Origin: Colwellia sp.
Lineage (GTDB): Bacteria > Pseudomonadota > Gammaproteobacteria > Enterobacterales > Alteromonadaceae
Assembly (NCBI GenBank): GCA_022969175.1
Contig: JALJPB010000044.1
Location: 1 to 37,489, forward strand
Direction of reading: 5' to 3'
DNA: 37,489 bases
Of this stretch, positions 16,339-26,701 are shown piece after piece (position 1 is the stretch's first letter; every line of letters begins with the position of its first letter). The notes below the pieces were generated by a model. It did not search any database and was not told the DNA's origin. It worked only from the letters and a program-made list of their open reading frames with translations. A program made the position numbers and the translations under genes.

Positions 16339-16629
16339 TTGGCTTCCTTTATAAAAAAACTAAGGTCTATATGAAAATTCGATGTAGCCCATGTCAAAAT
16401 GTCGTCACAATATCTAGTACAATCAAGGCACAGTTATTGCTTTTATATTCTAAACTTAAGTAAGTAAAATGAATTGTTTAACATTTTTACGGTAAATTTT
16501 TTCCTAAGATATCATTTTTTGCTTTAAATGATGGTTACTATTTTGCTAGCATCATTATTATATGTCTTTTAAGGGCTTCAAATTATACTTAAAAGTAATT
16601 TTATCGGTTTTATTAACTATTAAGAATTA

Positions 16630-19083
16630 ATGATTAAAGATTTTTCTAAATATCAAAAAGTAATTGAGCAGTTTCGCGGCGAAGTATCAAAAAGTAATTT
16701 TGATGCTAAGTTTTCCTCGGTAGCTAAAGCGATCCCTAAAACTGAAAAGTTTCTTTTAAAGATGGAGTTAAAGCGGCTAGCTGGTCCTTGCACACGATTA
16801 ATTGATTTACGTGGTCTTGTTGATGGTGAATGTCGAACCTTTGAATATGATGGAAAAACTCATTTTCTCGATGAGTTAGCAATTAAGTCATTTGAAGAAA
16901 ATATAGATTATTATGGCAGCTATACTTTTGGCGTCTATGAAGCGGTAAAAAATACAAAAAACAATTTCCGGGTGATTTACCAAAATGAAAAATCTGGCAT
17001 ACAAGCGGTTAAAACGCTTGGTGATGATAAAAAAATTCTAGAAAAAATGCAATACCCGGCAAAGTTTTATCAATTTGGTCGCTACCATAATAGAAAAGAA
17101 GAGCGGATGAATTTTGCTATTCCACTATTGGTGACCTTAGATAATAATGATGTTATAGAGTCTACTAGTTCAGATATAAGTATTAATGGCTGTAAATTTC
17201 GTTTTAAAAGCGAAATAAAATTGGTGATTGGCCAATCTATTCGTCTTCGTTATACTGGATTAGAGCAAGAATTTCAATTTGGTGAAGACAGCAACTTTAG
17301 TTACCAAGTGCGTAGTGTTATTGCGGATGATAGTAACCAGTTAATTGGCGTCAAACGTTTAATCAAACAAAAGAATGATAGTTTTTCCCAATTCTTAGAT
17401 GGTTTTATACAAGGCAATAAACGGCGGTATAAAATTAATTTAGATAATACCATTGATGCCTTACAGGCAAGAATGCTCGAACAGTTTGTTTTACCTAAAT
17501 CAAACGAGCTGCCTGTATTTATAGATCAGACTAATGAAGAATTATTACCACGTTATGTATTAACCACTAATAACAATCAAGGTATCTTCCAATACTGGAA
17601 AGACGAAAAACATCGCAGTACCTTACATTACTTATTAAAAAAAGAACGTGTAACTTATTTGAAAACTAGCCTATTAACGGCAAAGACTCTAATTGTTTAT
17701 AGCTTTGTCCATCATAATAAGGGCCAAAGTTTCTTTTATACTGCAGATGAACAAGAGTTAAAAAACAATGCTAAGTTTGCCAGTGAATTTCTAGGCTTTG
17801 CGGCTTCAAAATCAAGCTTTACTGTTTCTGAGTTAAGTTATCTACCAATTGACGTAGAAAATGCAGATTCGTTCTATACACTGTCAAATACTTTAACCCA
17901 AAAGAACCAATACTTGAATTTGCCGCTCTCAGAAGATGTTTATTCTACCCTTGAGAACTTGCCCGGTATTATTGTTATTAAAGATATAACCCATTCAACA
18001 ATGGTCGCTGAATATCAAAGTTTGTCTTTTGACAATATTGATACAAGTTTACTAAAGCAATTTGGCCATAAACGCTCAACAACACCCTTAACTATTGATG
18101 AACTTGGTATTATTTATAAAAATCACCGTCAAGAATTAAGGTTTCATTACACGACCCCCGCTGTTATTGAAGCACAGGGCATTCAATGGCAGGGCAGCTC
18201 TCATGATTTTTCCACTTCAGGATTAAAAATTGAACTAGAAAGTAGTTCGGTATTAAAGAAAGGTGATGTGGTTAATTTAAATTTCCCCAAATTACAGAAA
18301 ATAACGTCAGCCTTTGACTTAAGCCAGTTACCTTATGAAGTTATGCGCATTAACAAGAAAAAAACAATACTTAATTTAAGGGTTTATGTTAAAAAACATC
18401 AACATATTGGTCGTTCATTTTTCAAATTATTAATAGAAAAAAATAAAGATAAATTGACCACAGATGAATATACCAACTTGATACCTGGTTTACCTAAAGC
18501 ATTAAGAACACTTTATGCGAGTAAACTGGCGACTCAGTCACTGGTGATTCAAACAAGTGGCAGTCGTTATAAAATTGAAACGATCACTTCAAGCTCAACA
18601 CGAAGCGATTTATTAGCACAAATGGGGCAGTTAAGCGATCGTAAGAGCTACTACAACCTTTATCCACTGTTAAATAACTTGCAAGCCACAAGTTTATTCC
18701 ATTCGAATTTGAAAAGAATGATTTCAAGCGATGAACCATTAACTAATGTTATTTATATCGCTATTAATCATGATGTTGAAAAAATAGATCAGGCGGTAAC
18801 GACAAAGTTAGCGAGTGAGTTAAGCTCTGCTAATTTGAAAAAAATGTTTATCAGTAATGCTTTAAAAAAAGGCAGCTTTTTTTGTATTCAAACCAAACTT
18901 TCCAGAACTAATGAACCTGATATGGAGTATCTCAACCCAGAGTTAAGTTATATCAGTTCTTATGCCATTCATCGTGGTAAACAAATTGAACAAGAAATAT
19001 GGAGTGTGGCGGGGATTGTTCAGCTCATTGACATTACCAAAGAAACTTTGTTTCGTCACCAAACAATCCCGCTAACTAGTTAG
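16630..19083 (+). CDS. Large protein with two PilZ cyclic-di-GMP-binding domains
   Basis: 817 residues. First PilZ domain from about 155: R155-K-E-E-R159 then D-I-S-I-N-G at 182-187. Second from about 500: R500-Q-E-L-R504 then D-F-S-T-S-G at 526-531. Both pairs fit the RxxxR and D/NxSxxG ligand motifs, so both domains may bind cyclic di-GMP. No membrane span or catalytic domain is visible; the rest is mixed alpha/beta without a recognised family. From memory, Vibrio cholerae has a PilZ gene (plzC) between radA and serB, so this is probably the local orthologue of a conserved but poorly understood receptor. The start ATG has only a weak ribosome binding site (TTAAGAA). It is tail to tail with serB, 31 bases apart, and a perfect palindrome covers its stop codon. 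Confidence 0.85.
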   Translation: MIKDFSKYQKVIEQFRGEVSKSNFDAKFSSVAKAIPKTEKFLLKMELKRLAGPCTRLIDLRGLVDGECRTFEYDGKTHFLDELAIKSFEENIDYYGSYTFGVYEAVKNTKNNFRVIYQNEKSGIQAVKTLGDDKKILEKMQYPAKFYQFGRYHNRKEERMNFAIPLLVTLDNNDVIESTSSDISINGCKFRFKSEIKLVIGQSIRLRYTGLEQEFQFGEDSNFSYQVRSVIADDSNQLIGVKRLIKQKNDSFSQFLDGFIQGNKRRYKINLDNTIDALQARMLEQFVLPKSNELPVFIDQTNEELLPRYVLTTNNNQGIFQYWKDEKHRSTLHYLLKKERVTYLKTSLLTAKTLIVYSFVHHNKGQSFFYTADEQELKNNAKFASEFLGFAASKSSFTVSELSYLPIDVENADSFYTLSNTLTQKNQYLNLPLSEDVYSTLENLPGIIVIKDITHSTMVAEYQSLSFDNIDTSLLKQFGHKRSTTPLTIDELGIIYKNHRQELRFHYTTPAVIEAQGIQWQGSSHDFSTSGLKIELESSSVLKKGDVVNLNFPKLQKITSAFDLSQLPYEVMRINKKKTILNLRVYVKKHQHIGRSFFKLLIEKNKDKLTTDEYTNLIPGLPKALRTLYASKLATQSLVIQTSGSRYKIETITSSSTRSDLLAQMGQLSDRKSYYNLYPLLNNLQATSLFHSNLKRMISSDEPLTNVIYIAINHDVEKIDQAVTTKLASELSSANLKKMFISNALKKGSFFCIQTKLSRTNEPDMEYLNPELSYISSYAIHRGKQIEQEIWSVAGIVQLIDITKETLFRHQTIPLTS

Positions 19084-19087
19084 CGGG
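19068..19087. repeat. 20-base perfect palindrome across the PilZ gene stop codon
   Basis: The arms CCCGCTAA and TTAGCGGG enclose CTAG; the TAG stop (19081-19083) is within the right arm. It would fold into an 8-base GC-rich stem in either transcript. Neither side has a proper T tract, so it may be a two-way stalling or transcript-protecting structure between convergent genes. Confidence 0.7.
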
Positions 19088-19114
19088 CGGTGTTCTATAC
19101 AGCTTAGTTAATTT

Positions 19115-20176
19115 TTATTTTAACCAATGTAAAAGGCAATCTAGCCCACTATAATTAATACAGCTATCCGCTTGGGCAAGGACTATTGGTTTTGCATGAT
19201 AGGCAACACCTAGATAGGCTGCAGCCATCATTACTAAGTCATTGGCACCATCACCCATTGCGACGGTTTGATTTTTATCAATATTATATTTTTCAGTTAA
19301 TACTGCCAATGAGTTAGCTTTAGCTTGAGCATCAACCACATTGCCTAATACCTTACCGGTTAACTTGCCATTTTCTATTTCTAACTTGTTAGCAAAACTG
19401 GCATCTAATCCTAACATTCTTTCTAAATGCTCAGCAAAATAGGTAAAACCACCTGATGCAATGGCAATACGCCAGTTATATAGTTTTAATTGTTGAATAA
19501 GTGTTTCCAGACCTGGCATTAACGGGATGTTTTTAGCAACATCTTCCAGTATTTTTTCGGGCGCATCTTTTAACGTTGAAACTCGTTGATGTAAACTTTG
19601 GGCAAAATCAAGCTTTCCTTGCATGGCAAGTTCAGTAACTGCAGCAACCTGCTCACCAACACCTGCTAGCATCGCAATTTCATCTATGCATTCAATTTCA
19701 ATGGTTGTCGAGTCCATGTCCATTACTAATAAACCAGGAATTGTTAACTGAGGGGCGTTCTCTAATAAAGCGGCTTCAATTGAATTTTTTAGGGACAATT
19801 GTGCAAGTATTTCTCGAGACTTTTTAAGATCTTTACTTGTGACATTAAAACGAAAGCTAACGAGGTTATTTCGATGGTTAATAGCATTAAGTGCCGTTAG
19901 TGACAGTTGGCATTGCTCGACTATTTCTATTAATAACAAGTAACTAATGTTGCTAAATACAACTAACTCCAATTGATTTTCATGAGAAAATGTTAAAGAT
20001 TGATTAGCGGATTCAGCAGTATCAAGTAAAGCGATGTTTGCAGAAATAATAATTTTAGCTGCAGACAAGTTGCAATAACAAGGGAAACTAGCACTGTCTT
20101 GGTTTACGGAAATATATTGCTCGACTGTGAGACTTTTATTTTCTTTAATGGCTAAAGTTTGTACTGTAATGGACAA
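19115..20176 (-). CDS. serB: Phosphoserine phosphatase
   Basis: 353 residues (E. coli 322; the N-terminal part is longer). Last step of serine synthesis: hydrolyses O-phosphoserine. HAD motifs: D153-M-D155-S-T (nucleophile and acid/base), ECIDEIA for substrate binding, ASGGF (motif II), and GDGANDLVMM (metal site) with the Lys in between. The N-terminal ~140 residues are the regulatory-type region found in the E. coli group. It is transcribed leftward, divergent from ytjB and adjacent to the PilZ and radA genes, as in the E. coli ytjB-serB-radA locus. Confidence 0.95.
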   Translation of the reverse strand: MSITVQTLAIKENKSLTVEQYISVNQDSASFPCYCNLSAAKIIISANIALLDTAESANQSLTFSHENQLELVVFSNISYLLLIEIVEQCQLSLTALNAINHRNNLVSFRFNVTSKDLKKSREILAQLSLKNSIEAALLENAPQLTIPGLLVMDMDSTTIEIECIDEIAMLAGVGEQVAAVTELAMQGKLDFAQSLHQRVSTLKDAPEKILEDVAKNIPLMPGLETLIQQLKLYNWRIAIASGGFTYFAEHLERMLGLDASFANKLEIENGKLTGKVLGNVVDAQAKANSLAVLTEKYNIDKNQTVAMGDGANDLVMMAAAYLGVAYHAKPIVLAQADSCINYSGLDCLLHWLK

Positions 20177-20349
20177 GTTAAACCTCTTTTATTAATGGTA
20201 TGTTGGTGGCGACTAACAGATAAAATTAGACAATTTACTTCATCGAGCAATCAAAATAATCTATAGTGTAAATACTATGTTAGCAATATTATATGCTCAA
20301 GCCACTTGAAAAATCTTGTATTTTCAATCAACTGACTATAAAGGTATTT

Positions 20350-20964
20350 ATGCAGCAATCTGAACCATCTTTATACCCTAAAACTTCATCTATTTATAAT
20401 AAAATAATGCAATTAGCTATAGCAATTATGCTTATAATTGTTTTGATGAATATTTGGCTAGCAAGCGGTGTAAAAGATAAAGCGCTAATTAATAAATACT
20501 TTCAAGATATTAGCTCGCAATACTTGAATCAAGCAGGTGTTAGTTTGCAAATATTGATGATTAATGATCAAAGTAAACTCCTACAAAAAACCATAAATGA
20601 ACTTGCGACCATGGATTTTGTACAGTCTGTTCATCTATATGATGAGACCGGGCAGATATTATTTTCATCGATGAGTGAAAATTATTCAATCGATACCATT
20701 AACGATTTGTATGGTGTTTCACCACAAAAACGTAACCTTAGTGCTAAATACGTGCCTTTTGTTCAAGAAATAAGAACAGATAAATTGCTAGGGTATTTAC
20801 GCATAACCATTGAAAAATCTCAACTTAGCGAAGTATTAACCCTCGCGAGCAATGAACGTCAGCAATTATTGCGACTGATGATTATTATGGCTGTTTTAGT
20901 TGGCTTTTTCTTAACTAGAGGTCTTAATCGCTTTAGCCGTCAGGGTTATCGAATTCCTAAATAA
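20350..20964 (+). CDS. ytjB: Membrane protein of the YtjB/Smp (AhpA) family
   Basis: 204 residues. Two membrane spans frame a periplasmic region: about 22-42 (IMQLAIAIMLIIVLMNIWLA) and about 176-195 (LLRLMIIMAVLVGFFLT), with the loop between likely outside. This is the SMP_2/AhpA architecture, and its divergent position beside serB is the same as E. coli ytjB. Function is poorly known; it has been linked to the cell envelope. Start: the ATG at 20350 has AAAGG 5 bases upstream; a longer frame from 20293 would add 19 residues without a ribosome binding site. It ends 34 bases from the tail of the tatD gene. Confidence 0.8.
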   Translation: MQQSEPSLYPKTSSIYNKIMQLAIAIMLIIVLMNIWLASGVKDKALINKYFQDISSQYLNQAGVSLQILMINDQSKLLQKTINELATMDFVQSVHLYDETGQILFSSMSENYSIDTINDLYGVSPQKRNLSAKYVPFVQEIRTDKLLGYLRITIEKSQLSEVLTLASNERQQLLRLMIIMAVLVGFFLTRGLNRFSRQGYRIPK

Positions 20965-20998
20965 TAGGAGTGCTATTAAATCTCTTTGGTTCATTGGT

Positions 20999-21874
20999 TC
21001 ATTGGTTTAATGTAAACACTTGATTTATATTCGATTCAATTTGTTGGGCTATTTCTTCTTTTTCTTCATCACGTATCTCTACTAAAGACTTAAAAATCGT
21101 TAATAATGCCAATGGCGAGTTTACTTTGCCCTGTTGGCCAAATAATGGCATGGCTGGGGCATCTGTTTCTAATACTAAGCTCGACAGAGGTAACCGTTTG
21201 ATAGCATTAATTGTTTTACGTGCTCTAGGGTAGGTAATGGTACCGCCAATGCCTAATTTAAACCCTAAATCTAAGTAATCCTTAGCTTGTTGATAGCTGC
21301 CTGAAAAAGCATGGATAATACCTGATTTAGCCAATTGTAATTTTTTAAGCATGGGGATTATATGTTGATGAGATTGTCGATGATGAACGATTACCGGTAA
21401 ATGGTGTCTTTTTGCAAGTTCTAATTGATAGCTGAAAAAATCAATTTGTTGATTAAGGTTATCTTGTTGTTTAACAATAGCGCCATCAATACCTGTTTCG
21501 CCAATGGCGACAATGTTGTCACTATTTTTCTCAACATTGCGGGCTAAGTCATCAAGGTGTGTGTGATTAAGGTTAGTTAAAAACCATGGGTGAATCCCGA
21601 GACAAGCATATATTGTTGCACTTGTAATTGGCTGTGCTATGCACTCATCTGGATTGGTAACCTTATTGTTAGCGTGTTCATTTTTCGAATACCTTCTCTG
21701 AGAATACTTTGTTGCCAATGTTAATACTTTCTGCCAATTATCTGGATGGATCGACGGCACAATAATTTGGTGGATGTTGGCTTTATAACACTGGGCAATG
21801 AGTTGATTACTTTGTTGGTCAAAGCTATTAAATTCATCAAAGTCGAGATGGCAATGGCTATCAGTAAATTTCAT
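20999..21874 (-). CDS. yjjV: TatD-family metal-dependent hydrolase, YjjV type
   Basis: 291 residues. Predicted nuclease or deacylase of the TatD superfamily with a TIM barrel. Metal ligands are all present: H7 and H9 (SHCHLD), E126 (GETGID), H164 (VHH), H188 (HAFSGS), D238 (LETDAP). The late segment LETDAPAMPLFGQQGKVNSP is closer to YjjV than to TatD or YcfH. Residues about 58-86 form a polar insertion between KYS and the IYACLGIHP strand that E. coli YjjV lacks. AAGAGG precedes the ATG. It follows the HDOD gene by 19 bases and is likely the last gene of argS-HDOD-tatD. Confidence 0.85.
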   Translation of the reverse strand: MKFTDSHCHLDFDEFNSFDQQSNQLIAQCYKANIHQIIVPSIHPDNWQKVLTLATKYSQRRYSKNEHANNKVTNPDECIAQPITSATIYACLGIHPWFLTNLNHTHLDDLARNVEKNSDNIVAIGETGIDGAIVKQQDNLNQQIDFFSYQLELAKRHHLPVIVHHRQSHQHIIPMLKKLQLAKSGIIHAFSGSYQQAKDYLDLGFKLGIGGTITYPRARKTINAIKRLPLSSLVLETDAPAMPLFGQQGKVNSPLALLTIFKSLVEIRDEEKEEIAQQIESNINQVFTLNQ

Positions 21875-21893
21875 TGCAGCCTCTTTAATAATC

Positions 21894-22721
21894 TTATCCT
21901 TTTAGCCTTGCTGCTCTTGCTGTGAGCTTTTCTAGTAAAGGAGCTAATTTAAAATGCTCAACAAAGTTTTCATCAAGTGCTTGATTGTGAATAAGTTGGT
22001 TAGCAACATAAGTCGCTTGAGCAATACCGAAATTTTTTCTTAATAACTTTTCAGGAGCATGATGCAATAATACCGCTTCAATTACGGTGGCAGAGAATTT
22101 CCAGGTATGCAGTAAATATCCACTGATGTGGCAATGATCGGTATTAAATATTTTTTGTTCTAGTGCAATGTTATCTTTATCTTTATCTTTTTCTTTGTGC
22201 TTAAAAAATGTTTGCGTCAGTTTCGGGTTGATCTCATAAAGTACAATTTTACCTAAATCATGTAACAAACCGGCAAGCATGGCTTCTTGTTTTAATGCAG
22301 GCTTAACTAGTGACGCTGCAAGTCTTGCGACAGCTAAACTATGTAATTGTTCATTAACAATAGAGTAATTTTCAATTTCAGGTTTATAAGAAAAAAGCTC
22401 TGAAGTCATCACAATACAACAAAGGGTATCAAGACCCATTTTAGTAATTGCATCAGTGATGTTAGTTAGGGTTTTACCATTAACGAGAAAAGATGAGTTT
22501 GAAAATTGTAATACTTTCGCTGCTAACGCCGGATCTTGAGTAATAATATCGGCAAACTTTTGAGAGTCAGTATTCGCTTCTTGCAATAATGCATTTAATT
22601 GCAAATAAACTTTGGGTGGGCTTGGCAAGGTTTTCACACTTGCCACTGCTTTAACGATCACCTTTTTAGTGATCGCTTGTGTTATTGCCGCAGAAGATGT
22701 TAAGTGGTTTGTTGTTGTCAT
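21894..22721 (-). CDS. HDOD domain signalling protein
   Basis: 275 residues. The HDOD domain occupies about 30-230: LPSPPKVYLQLNALL, the IITQDPALAAKVLQFSNS helix pair, ITKMGLDTLCCIV, and AGLLHDLGKIVLYE. The H154-D155 pair is present, as in classic HD domains, whereas many HDOD proteins have lost it; a phosphohydrolase activity cannot be excluded but is unproven. HDOD proteins mostly act as scaffolds in signalling and motility. No output domain is fused. Residues 176-183 are KEKDKDKD, coded by a short DNA repeat. It lies 46 bases after argS and 19 before tatD. The ribosome binding site is weak. Confidence 0.85.
   Translation of the reverse strand: MTTTNHLTSSAAITQAITKKVIVKAVASVKTLPSPPKVYLQLNALLQEANTDSQKFADIITQDPALAAKVLQFSNSSFLVNGKTLTNITDAITKMGLDTLCCIVMTSELFSYKPEIENYSIVNEQLHSLAVARLAASLVKPALKQEAMLAGLLHDLGKIVLYEINPKLTQTFFKHKEKDKDKDNIALEQKIFNTDHCHISGYLLHTWKFSATVIEAVLLHHAPEKLLRKNFGIAQATYVANQLIHNQALDENFVEHFKLAPLLEKLTARAARLKG
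22173..22196. repeat. Hexamer tandem repeat inside the HDOD gene
   Basis: ATCTTT three times, then TTCTTT. On the coding (minus) strand this gives Lys-Asp and Lys-Glu steps. Gain or loss of units would keep the reading frame. Confidence 0.75.
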
Positions 22722-22767
22722 AGTGTCTATTTTAATCTATATCGTCATATAATATGGATGTGACTAT

Positions 22768-24507
22768 TTACATCCGCTCCATGGTCTCGATGCCTAAAAT
22801 ATCTAAACCATGTTTTAAGGTATTAGCAATGATTTGGCACAAGGCTAAACGTGAATTTCTCACATCTACATCAATTCCTTCCTTAAGGATAGGACATGCT
22901 TCATAAAAACTCATATAAAGGCTCGCTAATTCATAAAGATAATTACATAACAGGTTTGGCATGCACTCACTAATTACCGCATCGATAACATCTTCTAATT
23001 GCAGTAACTTCAGTGCCAGTGCTTTTTCTTGAGATTCTATAATATTGATTACTGCTGGAGTTTGAGACAAATCAAGCTCTGCTTTACTAAATATCGACTG
23101 AATACGGGAATAGGCGTATTGAAGGTAAGGGGCCGTTGCACCTTCAAAACTCAACATGGTTTTCCAGTTAAAAATATAATCGCTAGTGCGGTTTTTGGAT
23201 AAATCAGCAAACTTAACCGCGCCAATACCTACTTTTCCTGCGATTTCGGCTAATTTCTCAGCGTTGTAATCAGGGTTTTTCTCACTAATGACTTCGCTAG
23301 CACGTGTAACTGCTTCATCAAGTAACTCAGCTAATTTAATTGTGCCGCCAGTACGTGTTTTAAATGGTTTACCATCATTACCCATCATCATGCCAAATGG
23401 GCAATGTTGATAACTGACATTGTCAGGTAAAAAGCTCGCTTTTCGAGCAACAATTTCTACTTGCTTGAAATGCAAAGACTGACGAGCATCAGTAAAAATA
23501 ATGATGCGATCAGCTTTTAACTTGCCACTGCGATAGCGACAAGCAGATAAATCTGTCGTAGCGTATAAAAAGCCACCCCCTGATTTTTGCACGATAAATA
23601 CCGAAGGTTCACCATCTTTATTGGCCATTTCATCGATAAATACAACTTTGGCGCCTTGGCTTTCAACGGCAATTTCTTTTGCCATTAATTCATCAACTAC
23701 CGTGGATAAATCAGCGTTGTATGCACTCTCGCCCATAATATCGTCACGGGTGAGAGATACGTTAAGTTTTTGATAAATATCTTCACTGTGCTTGATAGAG
23801 ATATCAATAAACTGTTGCCACAACTTGGCTGAATCGGCATCACCACTTTGTAGTTTTACTACATCGGCACGAGCTCTATCGGCAAAGCCTTCTTCTTCGT
23901 CAAAACGCACTTTAGCTTCACGATAAAAATTTTCTAAATCACTAAGTGCCGTTTCAGCCACTTGCTCGCTGGCAAGTTTATCGCTTAAGTGAGCGATTAA
24001 CATACCAAATTGTGTGCCCCAATCACCCATGTGATTTTGACGAATAACCTTATCGCCTCTAAACTCAAGCGCTCGTACAACAGCATCACCAATAATGGTT
24101 GAACGCAAATGGCCGACATGCATCTCTTTTGCAAGGTTAGGTGCTGAATAATCTACTACAACAGTTTGAGGCTGTGCACGTTGGACAACACCAATATGGA
24201 CATCATCAGCAATAGTGTTCAGTTGACTACTTAACCATTGTTCGTCTAAATGAATATTAATAAAACCAGGGCCGGCAAGTTCTACTTTGCTGGCAATGCC
24301 CGTTAAATTTAAGTTTTCGACAACCTTCGTGGCTAATTCTCGTGGATTAGTTTTAAGTTTTTTAGCTGCACCCATAACACCATTGGCTTGGTAATCGCCA
24401 AAACCTGCTCGGCTAGAAAGGCTAACCGCAGGATTAGTTCCTTCAGGTAAACCAGCAGCAACCATTGCTGCGCTAACTTTTTCACTTAGTATTTGTTTAA
24501 TATTCAT
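22768..24507 (-). CDS. argS: Arginyl-tRNA synthetase
   Basis: 579 residues (E. coli 577). Charges tRNA-Arg. The N-terminal additional domain spans about 1-100. The class I catalytic core has the HIGH motif as H130-V-G-H133 in [17 protein letters not shown]. The KMSKS equivalent is the degenerate [15 protein letters not shown] loop normal for ArgRS. A helical anticodon-binding domain ends in [17 protein letters not shown] precedes the ATG. It leads an apparent leftward operon with the HDOD and tatD genes (46 and 19 bases apart). No leader attenuator is seen. Confidence 0.97.
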   Translation of the reverse strand: MNIKQILSEKVSAAMVAAGLPEGTNPAVSLSSRAGFGDYQANGVMGAAKKLKTNPRELATKVVENLNLTGIASKVELAGPGFINIHLDEQWLSSQLNTIADDVHIGVVQRAQPQTVVVDYSAPNLAKEMHVGHLRSTIIGDAVVRALEFRGDKVIRQNHMGDWGTQFGMLIAHLSDKLASEQVAETALSDLENFYREAKVRFDEEEGFADRARADVVKLQSGDADSAKLWQQFIDISIKHSEDIYQKLNVSLTRDDIMGESAYNADLSTVVDELMAKEIAVESQGAKVVFIDEMANKDGEPSVFIVQKSGGGFLYATTDLSACRYRSGKLKADRIIIFTDARQSLHFKQVEIVARKASFLPDNVSYQHCPFGMMMGNDGKPFKTRTGGTIKLAELLDEAVTRASEVISEKNPDYNAEKLAEIAGKVGIGAVKFADLSKNRTSDYIFNWKTMLSFEGATAPYLQYAYSRIQSIFSKAELDLSQTPAVINIIESQEKALALKLLQLEDVIDAVISECMPNLLCNYLYELASLYMSFYEACPILKEGIDVDVRNSRLALCQIIANTLKHGLDILGIETMERM

Positions 24508-24558
24508 TTGGTTATCTCATTCTCTTTGCTATTTGGCTCAATGCATTCATCAACCGTG

Positions 24559-24594
24559 CTCATTGACTATCGTCAACTCTGCGCGATTTCTTCT
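24559..24594. repeat. Dispersed intergenic repeat, copy A
   Basis: CTCATTGAC-TAT-CGTCAACT followed after 8 bases by TTTCTTCT. The same three blocks occur at 33697-33729 in the same order and strand, with small changes. The centre TTGAC...GTCAA can form a hairpin. Confidence 0.55.
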
Positions 24595-24709
24595 GCCTTG
24601 AACCAACTAGCTGCGAGAATAGAGTAACTCACAGCCAGTAAATTTATTTATTATTTATAATACTTTCTAAAGCAAGCATTAAATATATTGAGGCACTCAC
24701 ATTTTGCAA

Positions 24710-24814
24710 GTAGCTAGTTTTATAGTAAGGCACTTTTTCCATTTTATTCGGGAGTTTAGTTCACTAAATGACCAAATAAAATGGAATGAGTAACGCAGGA
24801 AAAAAGCTAGCTAC
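24710..24814. repeat. Long nested inverted repeat after prfC
   Basis: Three nested arms: GTAGCTAG (24710-24717) with CTAGCTAC (24807-24814); TTCCATTTTATT (24737-24748) with AATAAAATGGAA (24775-24786), a perfect 12-base match; and TTTAGT-TC-ACTAAA (24755-24768) at the tip, joined by GG/CC. It begins 9 bases past the prfC stop on the minus strand. It can fold into one long hairpin; there is no strong T tract. Together with copy A of the repeat it fills most of the 316-base argS-prfC gap. Confidence 0.75.
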
Positions 24815-24823
24815 GCAGCAAAG

Positions 24824-26404
24824 TTAGTGTTCTCGGGTGGCGCGGAACTGTATCTCTGGATGACGCTCTTGTGCTAACGATAAATTCACCATAGTTGGTG
24901 CAATATACGTTAAGTTATTACCACCATCTAGGGCTAAGTTATCACCCGCTTTCTTTTTAAATTGTTCTAAAGTACGTTCGTCATCACAAGTACACCAGCG
25001 AGCAGTAGCCACACTGATGGGTTCATATATCGCATCGACTTTGTATTCAGACTTTAATCGTTGTACAACAACTTCAAATTGAAGTACACCAACAGCTCCT
25101 ACAATCATGTCATTATTGATAAAGGGTCTAAAGACTTGCACAGCACCTTCTTCAGACAACTGAATCAATCCTTTTTGTAACTGCTTAGCTTTAAGTGGGT
25201 CGCGCAGGCGAATACGACGGAACATTTCAGGGGCAAAGTTTGGAATGCCACTAAACTTCATCATTTCGCCAGCAGTAAAACTATCACCAATTTGAATGCT
25301 GCCATGATTATGCAAGCCGATAATATCACCGGCATATGCTTCATCTACATGAGCACGATCGCCAGCCATAAAGGTTACCGCATCAGCAATTTTTACATCT
25401 TTGTTAATACGCACTTGGCGCATTTTCATGCCTTTTTCATATTTACCTGAACAAATACGCATAAAGGCGATACGGTCACGATGTTTTGGATCCATGTTGG
25501 CTTGAATTTTAAAAACAAAACCAGAGAATTTCTCTTCATTGGCATCAACAATACGGGTATCGGTTACTCTTGGTAAAGGTTTTGGTGCCCAATTAATTAA
25601 ACCGTCAAGCATATGGTCAACACCAAAGTTACCTAAAGCGGTACCAAAAAATACCGGAGTCAGCTCGCCTTTTAAAAAAGCTTCTAAATCAAATTTATGA
25701 GCAGCACCAAGAACCAATTCCATTTCTTCGCGGAAGTCTTCAGCAAAAGGTCCAATGGCTTCATCTAGTGCCGGATTGTCCAAGCCTTTGATTATACGTT
25801 TTTCTTGAATGGTGTGACCTAAACCTGATTGGTATAAATGTACTTCATCAGTTAAAAGATTATAAACACCTTTAAATTCTTTGCCCATGCCAACAGGCCA
25901 GGTAATGGGCGCGCAATTAATTTTTAATACCGCTTCTACTTCATCCATTACTTCAATAGGATCGCGAACATCACGATCCATTTTATTCATAAAAGTAATG
26001 ATAGGGGTATCCCGTAAACGGGTGACTTCCATTAATTTAACGGTACGGGCTTCTACCCCTTTAGCAACGTCAATTACCATCAAACATGAATCGACAGCGG
26101 TTAATGTGCGATAAGTATCTTCTGAAAAATCTTCATGGCCGGGGGTGTCGAGTAAATTAACTAAACAACCTTTGTAAGGAAACTGCATAACAGAAGTGGT
26201 AATTGAGATACCACGTTCTTTTTCCATTTCCATCCAATCAGACTTAGCATGCTGGCCCGATTTTTTACCTTTGACTGTACCTGCTCTTTGCAAGGCTTGA
26301 CCAAAAAGTAATACTTTTTCAGTGATGGTGGTTTTACCCGCATCTGGATGCGAAATGATGGCGAAAGTTCTGCGTAAGTCGACTTCCTGCTGTTGTACAG
26401 ACAT
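24824..26404 (-). CDS. prfC: Peptide chain release factor 3
   Basis: 526 residues (E. coli 529). GTPase that recycles RF1 and RF2 from the ribosome. GTP-binding motifs: G1 SHPDAGKTT (18-26), G2 ERGISITTS (63-71), G3 [15 protein letters not shown] (86-100), G4 NKMDRD (140-145). The RF3-typical long C-terminal region is complete and ends IQFRATREH. It is leftward, between argS and the pilin gene. In E. coli prfC is close to rimI and holD, as here. Confidence 0.97.
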   Translation of the reverse strand: MSVQQQEVDLRRTFAIISHPDAGKTTITEKVLLFGQALQRAGTVKGKKSGQHAKSDWMEMEKERGISITTSVMQFPYKGCLVNLLDTPGHEDFSEDTYRTLTAVDSCLMVIDVAKGVEARTVKLMEVTRLRDTPIITFMNKMDRDVRDPIEVMDEVEAVLKINCAPITWPVGMGKEFKGVYNLLTDEVHLYQSGLGHTIQEKRIIKGLDNPALDEAIGPFAEDFREEMELVLGAAHKFDLEAFLKGELTPVFFGTALGNFGVDHMLDGLINWAPKPLPRVTDTRIVDANEEKFSGFVFKIQANMDPKHRDRIAFMRICSGKYEKGMKMRQVRINKDVKIADAVTFMAGDRAHVDEAYAGDIIGLHNHGSIQIGDSFTAGEMMKFSGIPNFAPEMFRRIRLRDPLKAKQLQKGLIQLSEEGAVQVFRPFINNDMIVGAVGVLQFEVVVQRLKSEYKVDAIYEPISVATARWCTCDDERTLEQFKKKAGDNLALDGGNNLTYIAPTMVNLSLAQERHPEIQFRATREH

Positions 26405-26701
26405 GCTGATTACCTGTTAAAAATGGATTGTCGGCCTCTTTAAAAAAAGCAGCCAAATAAATAAAATAAAAGCGCGGCATTATAGCGAAAATCATCAATA
26501 AAAGTAATGAAATAAAGAGAAATTAACCATAAAAGTTATTATTTAATTAATCACAAACAAGAATGCAATACTAGCTGGAAAAAGTATTAAATCTATTCTA
26601 AGTAGAGCTAAGCTTGTTTTAAAGTACTGACAATTTTATAATACTCTTTGTATATTGAATATCAATGTTGTTATTTGTCGGTAGTGGAAGTAGGTACAGA
26701 T

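Noticed and set aside
22173-22196. CRISPR-like array
   Set aside because: Units are 6 bases with no spacers; it is a simple repeat inside a coding frame.
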